From NCBI GenBank assembly GCA_022615525.1, contig JAKEGN010000136.1:1-7505 (forward strand): a stretch of DNA of 7,505 bases, read 5' to 3'. The notes below the pieces were generated by a model that saw only the letters and a program-made list of their open reading frames with translations, did not search any database and was not told where the DNA came from. A program made the position numbers and the translations under genes. Source of the stretch: Woeseiaceae bacterium. Lineage in GTDB: Bacteria; Pseudomonadota; Gammaproteobacteria; Steroidobacterales; Woeseiaceae. Positions 6,444 through 7,505 of this stretch are shown here, piece by piece (within the stretch, counting starts at the first letter, position 1; every line of letters begins with the position of its first letter).

Positions 6444-7505
6444 TCAGGTCGAGCTGCGGAAGAACCCGAACAGGCGACGCGATGGCTTCCCTTTGTCTTC
6501 CGGTTCGGACGCGTCCGGGTCTTCCTTGTCGTGCCCTTCCAACTGTTTTATTTGCGCAGCGCTGAGTGCCTTGAGCGTCGCCGTCATCGAGGTGCCGAAC
6601 TGATTCTCGATGGGTTCCGGCGTGGCAGCGGGTGCAGCGGGCGAGTGCTCTGGATGGTTGCCGAGCGTAATCTCCACCGCCGGCCCTTTGGGTGCCAAGG
6701 TGTTTCCAGGAGTGACGGCGACTCTGGCTGCCCCAGCGGCTGGCGAACCTGGAACGCCGGGTTTGGGCCCCGCCGATTTTGCATTGGGCTGGTGAGAAAC
6801 TGCCGGCGAACTTGCGGCCACCCTGGCGGCTGGTTTCGCTGCCGTTACGGCCGGTGGAACCATCCCCTCGGGCTTGTTCGCGACGGGCGCAGCTGCGGCA
6901 GGGCGGGAGGTGCCGGTGACCTCTTTGGCCGCCAGATTCTTCGCATCGGTATCGGCCGCGACCAGTGCGGCTATTTCGGCCGCCGCCTGTGCCATCTCTT
7001 CGCCGAACAGGGTTTCAGCCAGCTTGTCGTCCACGTCTTCCAGGGACCGCGCTTTGCCGAGTTCGGCCGCCAGGCGATCGAGATCGAAACCGTGCTTTCG
7101 CTTGACCTTCACTTCGAGATCGGCCTCGTGAGTATCCGGTGGCGACGTTTTTCGCAAAGCCTGCTGTGCCTCGATTTCCTTGACCTGCAATTCCTTTTCC
7201 AGCGTGATCTCGGGCAGGTCGAAATTATGCACCGCTGCTTTGCCGTTCGGTTTCGTGGTTATCGGCTTCGCGGGGGGCTTCGGATCAGTCTTGCCGGCTG
7301 GTTCCGGAACGACGGCCAGTGCCGCTTCGAGGGCTTCGATGTCGGGCTTCAATTCCGCCAGCGTCGGATCGCGATCCCACGCAGGAATCTCGGTAATGGT
7401 CGTGTCGGCTTTGGATTCGGCCGGCGTTTCTGCCCTCGCCGCAATGACCTCCTGCGGAACGGGTATAGACCGGGCCGGTGTTGCCGGCGCGGGTTTCGGC
7501 TGCAC
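6444..7505 (-). CDS. Pro/Ala-rich, largely disordered protein, N-terminus outside the window
   Basis: At least 353 residues are visible and the frame is still open at the window edge. A GTG sits exactly at 7505-7503, but it is probably internal and I treat the gene as 5'-partial. I do not recognise it as a named family. Most of the chain is low-complexity Ala/Pro/Lys/Thr and likely disordered (about 1-90 and 195-298). Two islands look ordered. The first, at about 134-185, is charged and helical, with KHGFDLDRLAAELGKARS followed by LEDVDDKLAETLFGEE. The second, at about 298-321, is PIENQFGTSMTATLKALSAAQ. The chain ends in an acidic/basic patch and RRLFGFFRSST. No cysteine and no membrane helix occur in the visible part. 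A folded domain, for example an enzymatic or envelope-spanning one, could lie upstream. The S41 gene begins 72 bases downstream on the same strand. Confidence 0.75.
   Translation of the reverse strand: MQPKPAPATPARSIPVPQEVIAARAETPAESKADTTITEIPAWDRDPTLAELKPDIEALEAALAVVPEPAGKTDPKPPAKPITTKPNGKAAVHNFDLPEITLEKELQVKEIEAQQALRKTSPPDTHEADLEVKVKRKHGFDLDRLAAELGKARSLEDVDDKLAETLFGEEMAQAAAEIAALVAADTDAKNLAAKEVTGTSRPAAAAPVANKPEGMVPPAVTAAKPAARVAASSPAVSHQPNAKSAGPKPGVPGSPAAGAARVAVTPGNTLAPKGPAVEITLGNHPEHSPAAPAATPEPIENQFGTSMTATLKALSAAQIKQLEGHDKEDPDASEPEDKGKPSRRLFGFFRSST

Noticed and set aside
1..7505. Defence island, CRISPR, toxin-antitoxin, retroelement or prophage content
   Set aside because: No direct repeat array, reverse transcriptase, nuclease, integrase, transposase or small toxin-antitoxin pair was seen; all intergenic gaps are under 200 bases and filled by ordinary signals.

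Overview
The window reads as an ordinary chromosomal stretch from a GC-rich, Gram-negative bacterium. The supporting signs are several secretion signals and two lipobox-type lipoproteins, Shine-Dalgarno sites in front of nearly every gene, and an UrcA-family protein. That family is common in some gamma- and alphaproteobacteria. A marine or sediment-type gammaproteobacterium is my best guess, but this is inference without any marker gene. No rRNA, tRNA, CRISPR array, insertion sequence or phage gene was seen.

Layout from left to right. At 14-352 (+) is a small secreted UrcA-family protein, closed by a strong intrinsic terminator at 369-398. Three minus-strand genes follow in transcription order: an M20 metallopeptidase lipoprotein (2942-1458), a META/HslJ-like membrane-anchored protein (1448-990, whose ribosome binding site overlaps the M20 stop codon), and a small secreted helical protein (903-424). 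The M20 gene is divergent from a secreted alpha/beta hydrolase (3121-4083, +), with 178 bases between them that must hold both promoters and that contain a perfect 12-base palindrome. Convergent with the hydrolase is a second minus-strand group: a Pro/Ala-rich protein cut by the right window edge (from 7505 to 6444), an S41-type serine protease lipoprotein (6371-4800), and a rhomboid intramembrane protease (4733-4128).

Functionally the window is rich in envelope hydrolases: two lipoprotein peptidases of different catalytic classes, an intramembrane protease, and a secreted serine hydrolase. The sequence does not show that they share a pathway. The clearest coupling is M20-META. The most interesting molecular detail is in the S41 protein, where cysteines flank both the catalytic serine and the catalytic lysine. 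I see no convincing new multi-gene system here; the findings are modest.
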